Source: UBA1067 sp050874585 (GTDB taxonomy: Bacteria; Verrucomicrobiota; Kiritimatiellia; RFP12; UBA1067). From it: a DNA stretch of 6,790 bases. The position numbers were made by a program, and so were the translations under genes. This document shows positions 1-6,464 of the stretch, piece after piece (position 1 is the first letter of the stretch; every line of letters begins with the position of its first letter). The notes beneath the pieces are model-generated. The model saw only the letters and a list, made by a program, of their open reading frames with translations, did not search any database and had not been told where the DNA came from. Location of the stretch: the NCBI GenBank assembly GCA_050874585.1, contig JBNMKZ010000084.1, positions 1 to 6,790 of the forward strand. The letters run 5' to 3'.

Positions 1-90
1 GCCTTTCATCCATCGCGACCCTGCCCACTCGGCAGCCGTCGCGGCCAACTTCACCGTTTCCTCTTCGCACCGGACGCGAGTCCTCCACAT
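1..90 (-). CDS. Possible 5' end of a divergent gene, product uncertain (partial)
   Basis: An ATG at position 90 on the minus strand opens a frame that stays open for 30 codons to the window edge, so only the N-terminus is visible. GC at third codon positions is high (about 23 of 30), as in the neighbouring genes, and a GAGG lies five bases before the ATG. A promoter-like TGGTATAAT sits just upstream at 124-132. The fragment contains CEEETVKLAATAAEW. An EEET followed by an Ala/Leu-rich helix is reminiscent of the start of TsaE, the ATPase of tRNA threonylcarbamoyladenosine synthesis, but the diagnostic P-loop would lie outside the window and the spacing is not a perfect fit. An in-frame TTG at 111 is an alternative start. 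The existence of the gene is moderately supported; its identity is a weak guess. Confidence 0.38.
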   Translation of the reverse strand, partial: MWRTRVRCEEETVKLAATAAEWAGSRWMKG

Positions 91-123
91 GAAGACCTCG
101 TTCCAATCCAAACAACGGCGGAT

Positions 124-132
124 ATTATACCA
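124..132 (-). promoter_or_regulatory. Extended -10 promoter element for the leftward gene
   Basis: On the minus strand this reads TGGTATAAT: a perfect -10 hexamer with the extended TGn motif. No good -35 is seen 16-18 bases upstream, as expected for an extended -10 promoter. The same nine bases occur at the gmk promoter (5312-5320). Transcription would start near 117 and run left, away from the kinase operon. Confidence 0.45.
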
Positions 133-153
133 CAAATTTCGCCGCGTGTGGGC

Positions 154-182
154 TTGCCCTTTTTCCCCATTTATGGCATAAT
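154..182 (+). promoter_or_regulatory. Sigma70-type promoter of the histidine kinase operon
   Basis: The -35 candidate is TTGCCC (154-159), followed by a 17-base spacer and the -10 CATAAT (177-182). The last base of the -10 is only eight bases before the ATG at 191, so the predicted start of transcription (about 189) falls almost on the start codon. No Shine-Dalgarno sequence precedes that ATG. The sequence therefore predicts a leaderless or nearly leaderless mRNA. Confidence 0.6.
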
Positions 183-190
183 TCTCCGCA

Positions 191-2347
191 ATGACATTGG
201 TGAATGCGCTTGCCGCCCTCGTGGCCGCCCCCCTCGTCGCCGCGTCCCTCACGCCGGCCGCCGCCGACATTCCCCTCGTTCCCATCGGCAACATCCAGAC
301 GTTCAGGCGGGCCGATGCCACCGTCCCGATGCCCACGAACTTCGTCATCGAGGGGCAAATCGTCGCCTCGGCCGGACGACGCGCCGTCCTGTCGGATGGC
401 ACCGCTTCCATCCGCATCTTCCCCCTGCCCGCCCCCGACGACGAGACCTCCGAGGACTGGCGCGTCGGCGACATCGTGCGCGTCACCTGCGACCAACTGC
501 CGAGTCCCCTCACGCCGAATGCCGACGTCATTCATGCGCGTTCGGTCACCGTCCTGCGCCACCACCAGCCCCAGCCCCCCGTGGCGACGGATGTCGCGCA
601 CATCCTCGCCGGCGAGGCCGACTTCTCGTCCGTCACCACCGAGGGCGTCATTACGGACGTCTTCCGCGACGAGGTCGACCCCATCTTCATCTACTTCACC
701 CTCTCCTCCCTGAACGACAACCTGCTCCTGACGCTGCGCGACCCCTCCACGAACACGTTCCAGTCAGCGCACAACCTGTTGGATTGCGCCGTCTCAGTCC
801 GTGGCCTGTGTGTTCCGCTTGACGATGGCCTGCGCCACTACATGGGGCGGCGGATTGAACTTGGGGGCCTCGACTCCATTCGTCCAATCGACGGACAGGA
901 GGCTGCGGCCAACGCCACCACGCCAAGCCCCCTGCCGTCCATCCGCGACACAATCACCCTGCCGCCACGGAAGTTCCCCCACCGTTTCACGGTGCGCGGG
1001 CACATCATCGCCCGCTGGAACACGAAAAACGCCCTTCTCTCGACGGACGACGGCAGGTGCCTGCGCCTGCATCTTGCGGAAGGTGCCGTCCCTTCCCCCG
1101 GTGCCCGCGTGAAAGTGGACGGATTCCTTCGAACGAACGCCTTTTTCGCCCACCTCTACAATGCGACCGTCGAGGAAATCCCGGGCGAGGCCTCGCTCAA
1201 CAAATCGCCGCGCACGATTTCGCCGCGCGCGGTGCTTTTCGACGACGAGGGACGCGCACGCATCGACTCCCGCTTCGACGGACGCATCGTGCGCATGGAG
1301 GGGCTTGTGCGCGACACCCTGCAGTCCCAGGCGGACGACGGACGCTGCATCCTTGAATCGGATGGCATCCGCCTGACGGTTCTCCTCGGCGACCTGCCCC
1401 TGCCCGCGACGGGCAGTCGGGTCTCTGTCGCCGGCGCGTGCCTAATCACGACGGACAGCGAATCGTCGGGCATCGTGCGACTGGACGGCTTCTGCCTCGT
1501 TGCGCGGAACCGCGACGACCTCGTCATCCTTGAGGGACCGCCCTGGTGGACACCCGCCCGATTCCTCTTCCTCATCGGCCTTCTCGGCGCGGTCATCCTG
1601 GGCTTCTTTCTCTGGAACCGGCTCCTCCAGCGTCTGGTGGAACGCCGCGGACGCGCCCTGCTCAAGGAGGAAGTGCGCACCCTGGCGGCCGGACTCAAGC
1701 TCGACGAGCGCACGCGCCTCGCCGTGGAGCTGCACGATTCCGTCGCCCAGAGCCTGACAGCCATCGCCCTTCAGCTCGGACTCACCGACCGCCTGATTGG
1801 CACGGACGACGGCGCGGCGCATGAGCGTCTCGCCATTGCCACCCGGATGCTCGACTCCTGCCACGGCGAGATTCGCGCCTGCATCTGGGATCTTCGCAAC
1901 CTTGCGCTTGACGAGCACGACATGAACGAGGCCATCCGCCGCACCGTCGCCCCCTATCTTGGCGGCGCGGCACTTCTCGTCCGTTTCGCCGTGCCGCGCT
2001 CAAGGCTCTCGGACAAGACGACACACACCATCCTGCGCATCATCCGCGAACTCGTCACCAACGCCATCCGGCACGGCCAGGCGCGGCAAATCCGCGTGGC
2101 GGGTGCGCTCGACAACCAGACGATTCGCTTCTCCGTCACGGACGACGGGCATGGCTTCGACCCGGACGCGCGTCCCGGGCCCGCCGACGGGCATTTCGGG
2201 CTTCAGGGCATCCGCGAACGAATCCGCCGCGACAAGGGGAAGATGACAATCGACTCGTCCCCCGGCAGCGGTACGCGCATCTCCATTTCCATCGAACTGC
2301 ACGAGGGCAATTCGCCTGTACGCCCACCAAAGGAATCCAACCCATGA
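191..2347 (+). CDS. Membrane sensor histidine kinase with periplasmic OB-fold-like repeats (NarX/HisKA_3 class)
   Basis: This 718-residue protein should sense an external signal and phosphorylate the response regulator encoded next to it. Residues 1-25 look like a signal peptide (hydrophobic, Ala-rich, ending PAAA-D). Residues about 48-440 are predicted periplasmic and contain four units with the rhythm VxGxI...DG...GxxVxVxG (near 51-100, 149-205, 266-312 and 366-416), which resemble OB folds. A transmembrane helix spans 458-476, followed by a charged linker. The HisKA_3 dimerisation helix carries ELHDSVAQSL with phospho-acceptor H515. The DxxxQ pattern (D516, Q520) is the phosphatase motif known from the NarX family. 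The ATPase domain has N624 in the N box, DDGHGF (651-656), FGLQGIRERI (669-678) and GSGT (692-695), so the kinase looks complete. The stop overlaps the regulator start. The ligand is unknown, and no named sensor domain is recognised. Confidence 0.93.
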   Translation: MTLVNALAALVAAPLVAASLTPAAADIPLVPIGNIQTFRRADATVPMPTNFVIEGQIVASAGRRAVLSDGTASIRIFPLPAPDDETSEDWRVGDIVRVTCDQLPSPLTPNADVIHARSVTVLRHHQPQPPVATDVAHILAGEADFSSVTTEGVITDVFRDEVDPIFIYFTLSSLNDNLLLTLRDPSTNTFQSAHNLLDCAVSVRGLCVPLDDGLRHYMGRRIELGGLDSIRPIDGQEAAANATTPSPLPSIRDTITLPPRKFPHRFTVRGHIIARWNTKNALLSTDDGRCLRLHLAEGAVPSPGARVKVDGFLRTNAFFAHLYNATVEEIPGEASLNKSPRTISPRAVLFDDEGRARIDSRFDGRIVRMEGLVRDTLQSQADDGRCILESDGIRLTVLLGDLPLPATGSRVSVAGACLITTDSESSGIVRLDGFCLVARNRDDLVILEGPPWWTPARFLFLIGLLGAVILGFFLWNRLLQRLVERRGRALLKEEVRTLAAGLKLDERTRLAVELHDSVAQSLTAIALQLGLTDRLIGTDDGAAHERLAIATRMLDSCHGEIRACIWDLRNLALDEHDMNEAIRRTVAPYLGGAALLVRFAVPRSRLSDKTTHTILRIIRELVTNAIRHGQARQIRVAGALDNQTIRFSVTDDGHGFDPDARPGPADGHFGLQGIRERIRRDKGKMTIDSSPGSGTRISISIELHEGNSPVRPPKESNP

Positions 2348-2964
2348 AAAAGACCTCCGTCCTCGTCGTGGACGACCACGCCATCGTTCGGATGGGCCTC
2401 GTCTCCCTGCTCCAGACCGAACCCAACCTCTGCCTTGTCGGCGAGGCGGAGGACGGCAATGAGGCGGTCGCCCGTGCACGCGAGTTGCGTCCCGACATCA
2501 TCGTCATGGACATCATGATGCCCGGCAAGGACGGCATCGTCGCCGCCGAGGAAATTCTGCGCGAGCGGCCCGAGACCCGCATCATCTTCCTGACGACCAG
2601 CAACACGCCCGACGACCTCAACCGCGCCGTCCAACTGGGCGCGTGGGGCGTGCTGGTCAAGTGCGCCGCGAACGCCGAACTCCTGAAAGCCGTCCAAGCC
2701 GTGAGCCATGGCGACACGTTCATTTCGCCCGAAGCCCAGCAGATTATGAAGGAGGAACCGGCTCTGCCCAAACTCACGACCCGACAGGCTGAGATTCTCC
2801 ACTCCCTCACCCGTGGCCTATCCAACAAGGACATCGCCGAACAGTTCGGCATCAGCGCGAACTGCGTCAAGCTGCACATCACCGCCATCCTCTCCAAACT
2901 CGGCGCGGCAAATCGTGCCGAAGCCGTCGCCATCGCCCTTCAGAACCACATTCTCCGCTCTTAG
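2344..2964 (+). CDS. NarL/LuxR-family response regulator
   Basis: This 206-residue cytoplasmic transcription factor is the expected partner of the kinase. The N-terminal receiver domain (about 5-120) has the acidic pair D10/D11, phospho-acceptor D56 in VMDIMMP, T84 and K106, all the residues needed for phosphorylation. A GerE/LuxR-type helix-turn-helix occupies about 144-200 (LTTRQAEILHSL, then SNKDIAEQFGIS, then CVKLHITAILSKL and NRAEA). Its ATG overlaps the kinase stop as ATGA (2344-2347), and an AAAGGA Shine-Dalgarno lies at 2329-2334, nine bases upstream, so translation is probably coupled. The stop codon TAG overlaps the stop of the opposing exporter gene by four bases. Target genes cannot be read from the window. 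Length and domain order are normal for the family. Confidence 0.95.
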   Translation: MKKTSVLVVDDHAIVRMGLVSLLQTEPNLCLVGEAEDGNEAVARARELRPDIIVMDIMMPGKDGIVAAEEILRERPETRIIFLTTSNTPDDLNRAVQLGAWGVLVKCAANAELLKAVQAVSHGDTFISPEAQQIMKEEPALPKLTTRQAEILHSLTRGLSNKDIAEQFGISANCVKLHITAILSKLGAANRAEAVAIALQNHILRS

Positions 2965-3548
2965 GCAAACAGCACCCAGAGTGCACAACCGGCGAGCAGA
3001 ATCGCCAGAATGCAATCGGTCACGGAGCGATAGCGCAGAAAACACCGACGAAGGAACGAACCCGCCAGTAGCCAGGCCAGATTCGCCCCCGGCCCCGCCA
3101 GCGACAGAAGCGCGGCAACGGCGAGCAAATCCAGAAGCCGCGTCGAATGCGGTAGCACGAACGTCGCATAGACGGTCAACTCGTAGAGGATAATCTTTGC
3201 GTTCGTGAACTGGACGATGAACCCGTTCGCGAATGTGCATCCGCGAGACTCCTCTTCCGCCGCGCCCCGCGTCCGATAGACGCGGACGGCCAGCCACAGC
3301 AGGTAGGCCGCCCCGACGTACTTGAGGACACCGACCCACTCACCGAAGGCCACGCCGAGGGAATGGACCAAGAGGACGCAAATAAGTGCCGCGCTCGCAT
3401 ACCCGGCGAACAGTCCCAGCCACATTCGAAGTGCCGCACGGCGACCGTACCGCACAACCATCGCCAACGCAAAGACATTCGCCGGCCCGGGCGAATAGCC
3501 GACCAGGAAGATGGAAAGCAATAACGCCGGAAGCGAACTCAGCGGCAT
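2961..3548 (-). CDS. LysE/RhtB-superfamily amino-acid exporter, EamB-like
   Basis: This 195-residue membrane protein has about six hydrophobic segments (near 5-27, 40-66, 72-90, 106-131, 138-162 and 175-195). The family signature is present as SPGPANVFAL (19-28), the equivalent of the PGPN motif in transporters that expel amino acids from the cytoplasm. The middle reads VQFTNAKIILYE and TFVLP, and the C-terminal part NLAWLLAGSFLRR. From memory these correspond closely to E. coli EamB, the cysteine/O-acetylserine exporter, which is also 195 residues; substrate assignment from this is tentative. It is the last gene of the gmk operon, starting 16 bases after the oxidoreductase stop. No convincing Shine-Dalgarno is seen at the usual distance (an AAGG lies 14 bases away), so translation may depend on coupling. 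Its TAA stop overlaps the response regulator's TAG. Confidence 0.88.
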   Translation of the reverse strand: MPLSSLPALLLSIFLVGYSPGPANVFALAMVVRYGRRAALRMWLGLFAGYASAALICVLLVHSLGVAFGEWVGVLKYVGAAYLLWLAVRVYRTRGAAEEESRGCTFANGFIVQFTNAKIILYELTVYATFVLPHSTRLLDLLAVAALLSLAGPGANLAWLLAGSFLRRCFLRYRSVTDCILAILLAGCALWVLFA

Positions 3549-3564
3549 GGCGGTCGCGGCAACC

Positions 3565-4692
3565 TTAGCGGAACGGAATCCACCGATTGCCGCGCGCGTT
3601 CGACTTCAGCACGGCCTCGACGAACTTCATCGTCCGAACGCCCTCGCGCACACTCGGGTAGTCCCGCCCTTCTCGCGTCCGAACGGCCTTGCAGAACTCG
3701 TCGTAGATGTTCGCAAAGGCCTCGATGAAGCCCTCGTGATGGCCAGCCGGGATGCGTGACGACCGAACGCTTGCGGCTGACATTTCGCCCATGTAGGGCG
3801 CGTTCCGCTTGTAGATGCGCTCCGGCCCGAACGGATACTTGACGCTCAGGTAGTTCGGTGCCTCCTGGTTCCAGTAAAGCCCCGCCTTGTCGCCATAGAC
3901 CCGCAGGCGGACACCGTTCTCCTCGCCCGTGGCAATCTTCGAGATGACGACCGAAGCCTTGGCCCCGCCCTTGAAGTGCATCAGGACGGACGCGTCGTCA
4001 TCAAGCGTATTCCCCGGGGCGAAGCTCGAAAGATCCGCCAGCACGGACGATGTCTCAAGCCCCGTCACGTACTCGATCAGGCTGAACGCATGAACGCCGA
4101 TGTCCGCGACGACGCAGCTTTTGCCCGCAATCTTCGGGTCCATCTTCCAGACGTTCCGTCCCGTCAGCGGTTTGGTGAAGTCGATTTTCCTGAAACTCCC
4201 CTGACTGTACTCAAGGACAATCTTGCACACCGTCCCGAGTGCGCCCTTCCGAATCAGGTCGCGTGCGGCCTTGACCATCGGATAGCCCGTATAGGTAAAG
4301 GGAATGCCGAGGATGCGGCCCTTGCGCTGGGCGAGACGGCCGAGTTCCGTCGCCTCCCGCAGCGTCAGGGAGAGCGGCTTCTCGCACATGACGTCGATTC
4401 CAGCCGAAAGCGCGGCCTTCGCGATGGCGTAGTGCGAATCGTTCGGCGTGCAAATAGCGATGAAGTCAATCTTGCCGCGCTCGGACGCAATCAGGCTCGC
4501 CCAGTCCGGATAGGTCCGCGACGGCGCAAGACCCAGTGCCTCGGCCATCTTCGCATTCGCCTCGGCACGCCGCGAGAAGCATCCCGCGACGAGGTCGGCC
4601 AGATTGTCCATCCGCAGGGCCATTCGGTGAATCGGCCCGATGAAGGAGCCACGCGCTCCGCCAATCATCGCATACGTCAGTCGCTTGGGCAT
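3565..4692 (-). CDS. Gfo/Idh/MocA-family NAD(P)-dependent oxidoreductase
   Basis: This 375-residue soluble dehydrogenase belongs to a family that oxidises or reduces sugars, inositols and related polyols. The N-terminal Rossmann fold begins with MIGGARGSFIGPIHR (9-23), the glycine-rich nucleotide-binding loop. The family hallmark CEKPLS (103-108, catalytic-lysine region K105) and the DIGVH motif (D197, G199, H201) in the C-terminal domain are intact. The C-terminus has the PAGHHEGFIEAFANIY stretch (315-330) common in one subgroup. I chose the ATG at 4692 because an AAAGG lies six bases upstream and the Rossmann motif then sits at its usual distance. An in-frame upstream ATG at 4728 would add 12 residues and overlap gmk. 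The gene starts 10 bases after the gmk stop. The substrate cannot be deduced, and the neighbours do not form a sugar pathway. Confidence 0.93.
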   Translation of the reverse strand: MPKRLTYAMIGGARGSFIGPIHRMALRMDNLADLVAGCFSRRAEANAKMAEALGLAPSRTYPDWASLIASERGKIDFIAICTPNDSHYAIAKAALSAGIDVMCEKPLSLTLREATELGRLAQRKGRILGIPFTYTGYPMVKAARDLIRKGALGTVCKIVLEYSQGSFRKIDFTKPLTGRNVWKMDPKIAGKSCVVADIGVHAFSLIEYVTGLETSSVLADLSSFAPGNTLDDDASVLMHFKGGAKASVVISKIATGEENGVRLRVYGDKAGLYWNQEAPNYLSVKYPFGPERIYKRNAPYMGEMSAASVRSSRIPAGHHEGFIEAFANIYDEFCKAVRTREGRDYPSVREGVRTMKFVEAVLKSNARGNRWIPFR

Positions 4693-4698
4693 GGCAAA

Positions 4699-4703
4699 CC
4701 TTT
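4699..4703 (-). promoter_or_regulatory. Shine-Dalgarno fixing the oxidoreductase start
   Basis: AAAGG on the minus strand lies six bases before the ATG at 4692 and overlaps the final base of the gmk stop codon. It favours 4692 over the in-frame ATG at 4728. Confidence 0.65.
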
Positions 4704-5302
4704 CACATCCGTCCGCTGAGCGCGTCAATCAGGTCGCAGAGACGCTTGTAGCAATGCGACAGATCGTCGTTCGTGACCTGGAACATGTACTCACCCGCCC
4801 GGGCAATCTCGCCCTCGGCATTGTGCAGACGCTTCTCAATCACCTCCTGCGAGTCCGTCCCGCGTCCCTCCAGTCGCTCGCGCAGGGCCTCCATGGACGG
4901 CGGCGAAATGAAAATGTCGACATAGCCAATCTTCAGCGGATCGGTGTTCGGCAGGTTGCGCACGTAGTCGCGCACTTTCGCCGCGCCCTGGACGTCAATG
5001 TCGAGAATCATCGAGTTGCCCTCGTTGAGCACCTCAATGATGGGCGCCTTCAGCGTCCCGTAGTAGTTGTCGTGGACCTTCGCGGACTCAAGGAAGGCAT
5101 TCTGCTTCAGAAGTTCCTCGAATCGCTCACGCGTCAGAAAGTGGTAGTCAAGCCCGTCCTCCTCTCCTTCGCGGGGCTTGCGGGTCGTGCAACTGATGGA
5201 ATAGACGATGTCGCTGTACTCCTGGAGAAGCATATCAATCAGCGTCGTCTTACCGCACCCGCTCGGTGCGGACATCACAATGAACAGAGGTTTCGTTTTC
5301 AT
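4703..5302 (-). CDS. gmk: Guanylate kinase
   Basis: This 199-residue cytoplasmic enzyme phosphorylates GMP to GDP with ATP, an essential step in guanine nucleotide synthesis and salvage. The P-loop reads SAPSGCGKTT (11-20), the same form as E. coli Gmk with Ala for the first Gly. GMP-binding elements follow: S36, TTRKPREGE (39-47), E72 in FLESAKVH, NYYGT (79-83) and DIDVQGA (101-107). The lid region has RLEGRGTDSQEVIEKRL (143-159), and the C-terminus has EYMFQVTNDD. Length is normal for the family. It is the first gene of the operon with the oxidoreductase and exporter. It has a -10 hexamer nine bases before the ATG and no Shine-Dalgarno, so a leaderless message is predicted. In many bacteria gmk is followed by rpoZ or coaBC, which is not the case here. 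Confidence 0.97.
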   Translation of the reverse strand: MKTKPLFIVMSAPSGCGKTTLIDMLLQEYSDIVYSISCTTRKPREGEEDGLDYHFLTRERFEELLKQNAFLESAKVHDNYYGTLKAPIIEVLNEGNSMILDIDVQGAAKVRDYVRNLPNTDPLKIGYVDIFISPPSMEALRERLEGRGTDSQEVIEKRLHNAEGEIARAGEYMFQVTNDDLSHCYKRLCDLIDALSGRM

Positions 5303-5311
5303 TAGGTGCGC

Positions 5312-5320
5312 ATTATACCA
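5312..5320 (-). promoter_or_regulatory. Extended -10 promoter of the gmk operon
   Basis: The minus strand reads TGGTATAAT, a perfect -10 with an extended TGn. No good -35 is visible. Only nine bases (5303-5311) separate the hexamer from the gmk ATG, so transcription should begin about two or three bases before the start codon. Confidence 0.65.
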
Positions 5321-5370
5321 TATTGGCGCACGGAACGCGGCGGTTTTCCCCCTCTCTCGGCAGACAAAGA

Positions 5371-5391
5371 GGGCGGCCCGATGGACCGCCC
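5371..5391 (-). terminator. Probable intrinsic terminator of the perR-rubrerythrin operon
   Basis: GGGCGG (5371-5376) pairs with CCGCCC (5386-5391). After a mismatch, an inner CC/GG pair can extend the stem, leaving a small loop. On the minus strand the hairpin starts 27 bases after the rubrerythrin stop and is followed by TCTTTGTCT, a T-rich but imperfect tract. It lies between that operon and the gmk promoter, where a terminator is expected. Confidence 0.6.
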
Positions 5392-5418
5392 ACTCCGTTA
5401 AGCCGCTGCAAAATCAGC

Positions 5419-5973
5419 TTACTTGCCGAAATAGCGCTTCAGAAGGCCCTCGAAGCCCGCACCGTGACGCGCCTCGTCCTTGGCCATTTCGTGAACCGTG
5501 TCATGAATGGCATCGTAGCCAAGCTCCTTCGCACGCTTCGCAATCGCGAGCTTTGCCGCGCAGGCGCCCTGCTCGGCATCGGCGCGCATGGCCACATTCT
5601 TCTCGGTCGAATCGGTCAGCACCTCGCCAAGAAGCTCGGCGAACTTCGCCGCGTGCTCAGCCTCCTCGAAAGCATAACGCTTGAACGCCTCCGCGATCTC
5701 GGGGTAGCCCTCGCGCTCCGCCTGACGCGACATCGCGAGATACATGCCCACCTCGGAGCATTCGCCGTTGAAGTGGTCCTTCAAGCCCTGCGTCACTTCG
5801 GCATCCGCGACCTTGCCGGCACCGACGGAGTGCTCGCACGCCCACACCTTCTTGCCGACCGACGCGGCCTCCTCACGGAACTTCGACCCGGGAACACCGC
5901 ACTGAGGGCACTTCTCCGGAGCCGTCTCACCTTCATACACATACCCACACACGGGGCAAACCCATCTCTTCAT
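5419..5973 (-). CDS. Rubrerythrin with N-terminal rubredoxin domain ('reverse' rubrerythrin, peroxide reductase)
   Basis: This 184-residue cytoplasmic diiron protein reduces hydrogen peroxide to water using electrons from NAD(P)H through a redox partner. A rubredoxin-like iron site comes first: C6-P-V-C9 and C22-P-Q-C25. The four-helix ferritin-like domain follows (about 55-182). Its ligand candidates are E71/E74 in GECSEVGMYL, E104 and H107 in EEAEHA, E134 in ADAEQGA, and E167 and H170 in KDEARHG. In classical rubrerythrin the rubredoxin part is at the C-terminus; this order is the reverse form described in clostridia. The ATG overlaps the perR stop as ATGA, and an AAGGAG Shine-Dalgarno lies at 5983-5988, nine bases away. 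Co-transcription with perR suggests peroxide induction. The length is normal, and the protein looks complete. Confidence 0.96.
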   Translation of the reverse strand: MKRWVCPVCGYVYEGETAPEKCPQCGVPGSKFREEAASVGKKVWACEHSVGAGKVADAEVTQGLKDHFNGECSEVGMYLAMSRQAEREGYPEIAEAFKRYAFEEAEHAAKFAELLGEVLTDSTEKNVAMRADAEQGACAAKLAIAKRAKELGYDAIHDTVHEMAKDEARHGAGFEGLLKRYFGK

Positions 5974-6455
5974 TTCTCGTTTCTCCTTGTCGCGGCTGAT
6001 GCCGTTTTCTGTTCGTTTGTTTGATTTTGTGCGTCTTTCGCACCCTTACGGGCGCACTTTGGGCACAATCCAAAGTAAAGCAACTGCTCGTCGTCCACCT
6101 CAAAGCCCGCCGGAATCGCGGCGTAGGGGTGCGAATGCCGCTTGGGCGGCTCGAAGTCAATCAGTTCCCCGCACGCCCGGCACTTGAAGTGCGCATGGAA
6201 GACGGGACTTCCGTCGTAGCGAACCTCACCATCCTCAATGCACACGCGCCCGATGAGATGGACCTCAGCCAGACGCTGCATCGTCGCATAGACCGTCGTC
6301 TTCGACAGGGTCGGCATCTGCTCGCGCAGGGCAACAAACACCGTATCAACGGACGGATGGTCCGTCCGTCCGTAAACGGCCCTGAAGATGGCGAGCCGCT
6401 GCGGCGTCGGAATGATGCCGTGCGAAGAGAGCAAGCCTGGTGCGTCTGTAATCAT
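5970..6455 (-). CDS. perR: PerR-type peroxide-responsive repressor (Fur family)
   Basis: This 161-residue DNA-binding repressor has a winged-helix N-terminal half (TPQRLAIF, 17-24; LSKTTVYATMQRL, 50-62). It also has two zinc CxxC pairs, C92/C95 and C131/C134. The five PerR regulatory ligands are all present: H33 (HPS), D81 (RYD, where Fur proteins usually have Glu), H87 and H89 (HAHF) and D100 (LIDF). This favours PerR over Fur or Zur. I chose the ATG at 6455 because the longer frame, from a TTG at 6494, would run through the -35, spacer and -10 of the promoter. A good -10 lies ten bases before 6455 and there is no Shine-Dalgarno, so the mRNA should be nearly leaderless. Residues 139-161 form a polar tail (Q, N, T, K, E) beyond the usual end. 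Its stop overlaps the rubrerythrin ATG. Confidence 0.92.
   Translation of the reverse strand: MITDAPGLLSSHGIIPTPQRLAIFRAVYGRTDHPSVDTVFVALREQMPTLSKTTVYATMQRLAEVHLIGRVCIEDGEVRYDGSPVFHAHFKCRACGELIDFEPPKRHSHPYAAIPAGFEVDDEQLLYFGLCPKCARKGAKDAQNQTNEQKTASAATRRNEK
5983..5988 (-). promoter_or_regulatory. Shine-Dalgarno of the rubrerythrin gene
   Basis: AAGGAG on the minus strand lies nine bases before the rubrerythrin ATG at 5973, inside the last codons of perR. It is the strongest ribosome-binding site in the window and contrasts with the leaderless start predicted for perR itself. Confidence 0.8.
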
Positions 6456-6464
6456 TACAGTTCT

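Noticed and set aside
148..822. Plus-strand frame of 224 codons overlapping the kinase start
   Set aside because: The product is Arg/Pro/His-rich with no domain. It is the shifted-frame shadow of the GC-rich kinase gene, whose own frame has clear motifs.
2136..2933. Long minus-strand frame (265 codons) antisense to the kinase end and the response regulator
   Set aside because: The regulator on the plus strand has complete receiver and helix-turn-helix motifs. The antisense frame is low-information Ser/Arg-rich sequence of the kind produced by high third-position GC.
2974..2986. Small GCAC...GTGC hairpin just after the response regulator stop
   Set aside because: The stem is only four base pairs with no T tract, and it lies inside the opposing exporter gene. 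That is too weak to call a terminator.
3976..4719. Plus-strand frame of 247 codons opposite the oxidoreductase
   Set aside because: It has no recognisable motif, no promoter or ribosome-binding site, and lies wholly antisense to a well-supported Gfo/Idh/MocA gene.
4640..5305. Plus-strand frame of 221 codons opposite gmk
   Set aside because: It is antisense to an unmistakable guanylate kinase. Its Val/Arg/Leu-rich product is a codon-bias shadow.
5323..6024. Plus-strand frame of 233 codons opposite rubrerythrin
   Set aside because: It is Leu/Arg-rich antisense of rubrerythrin, which carries all expected iron ligands on the other strand.
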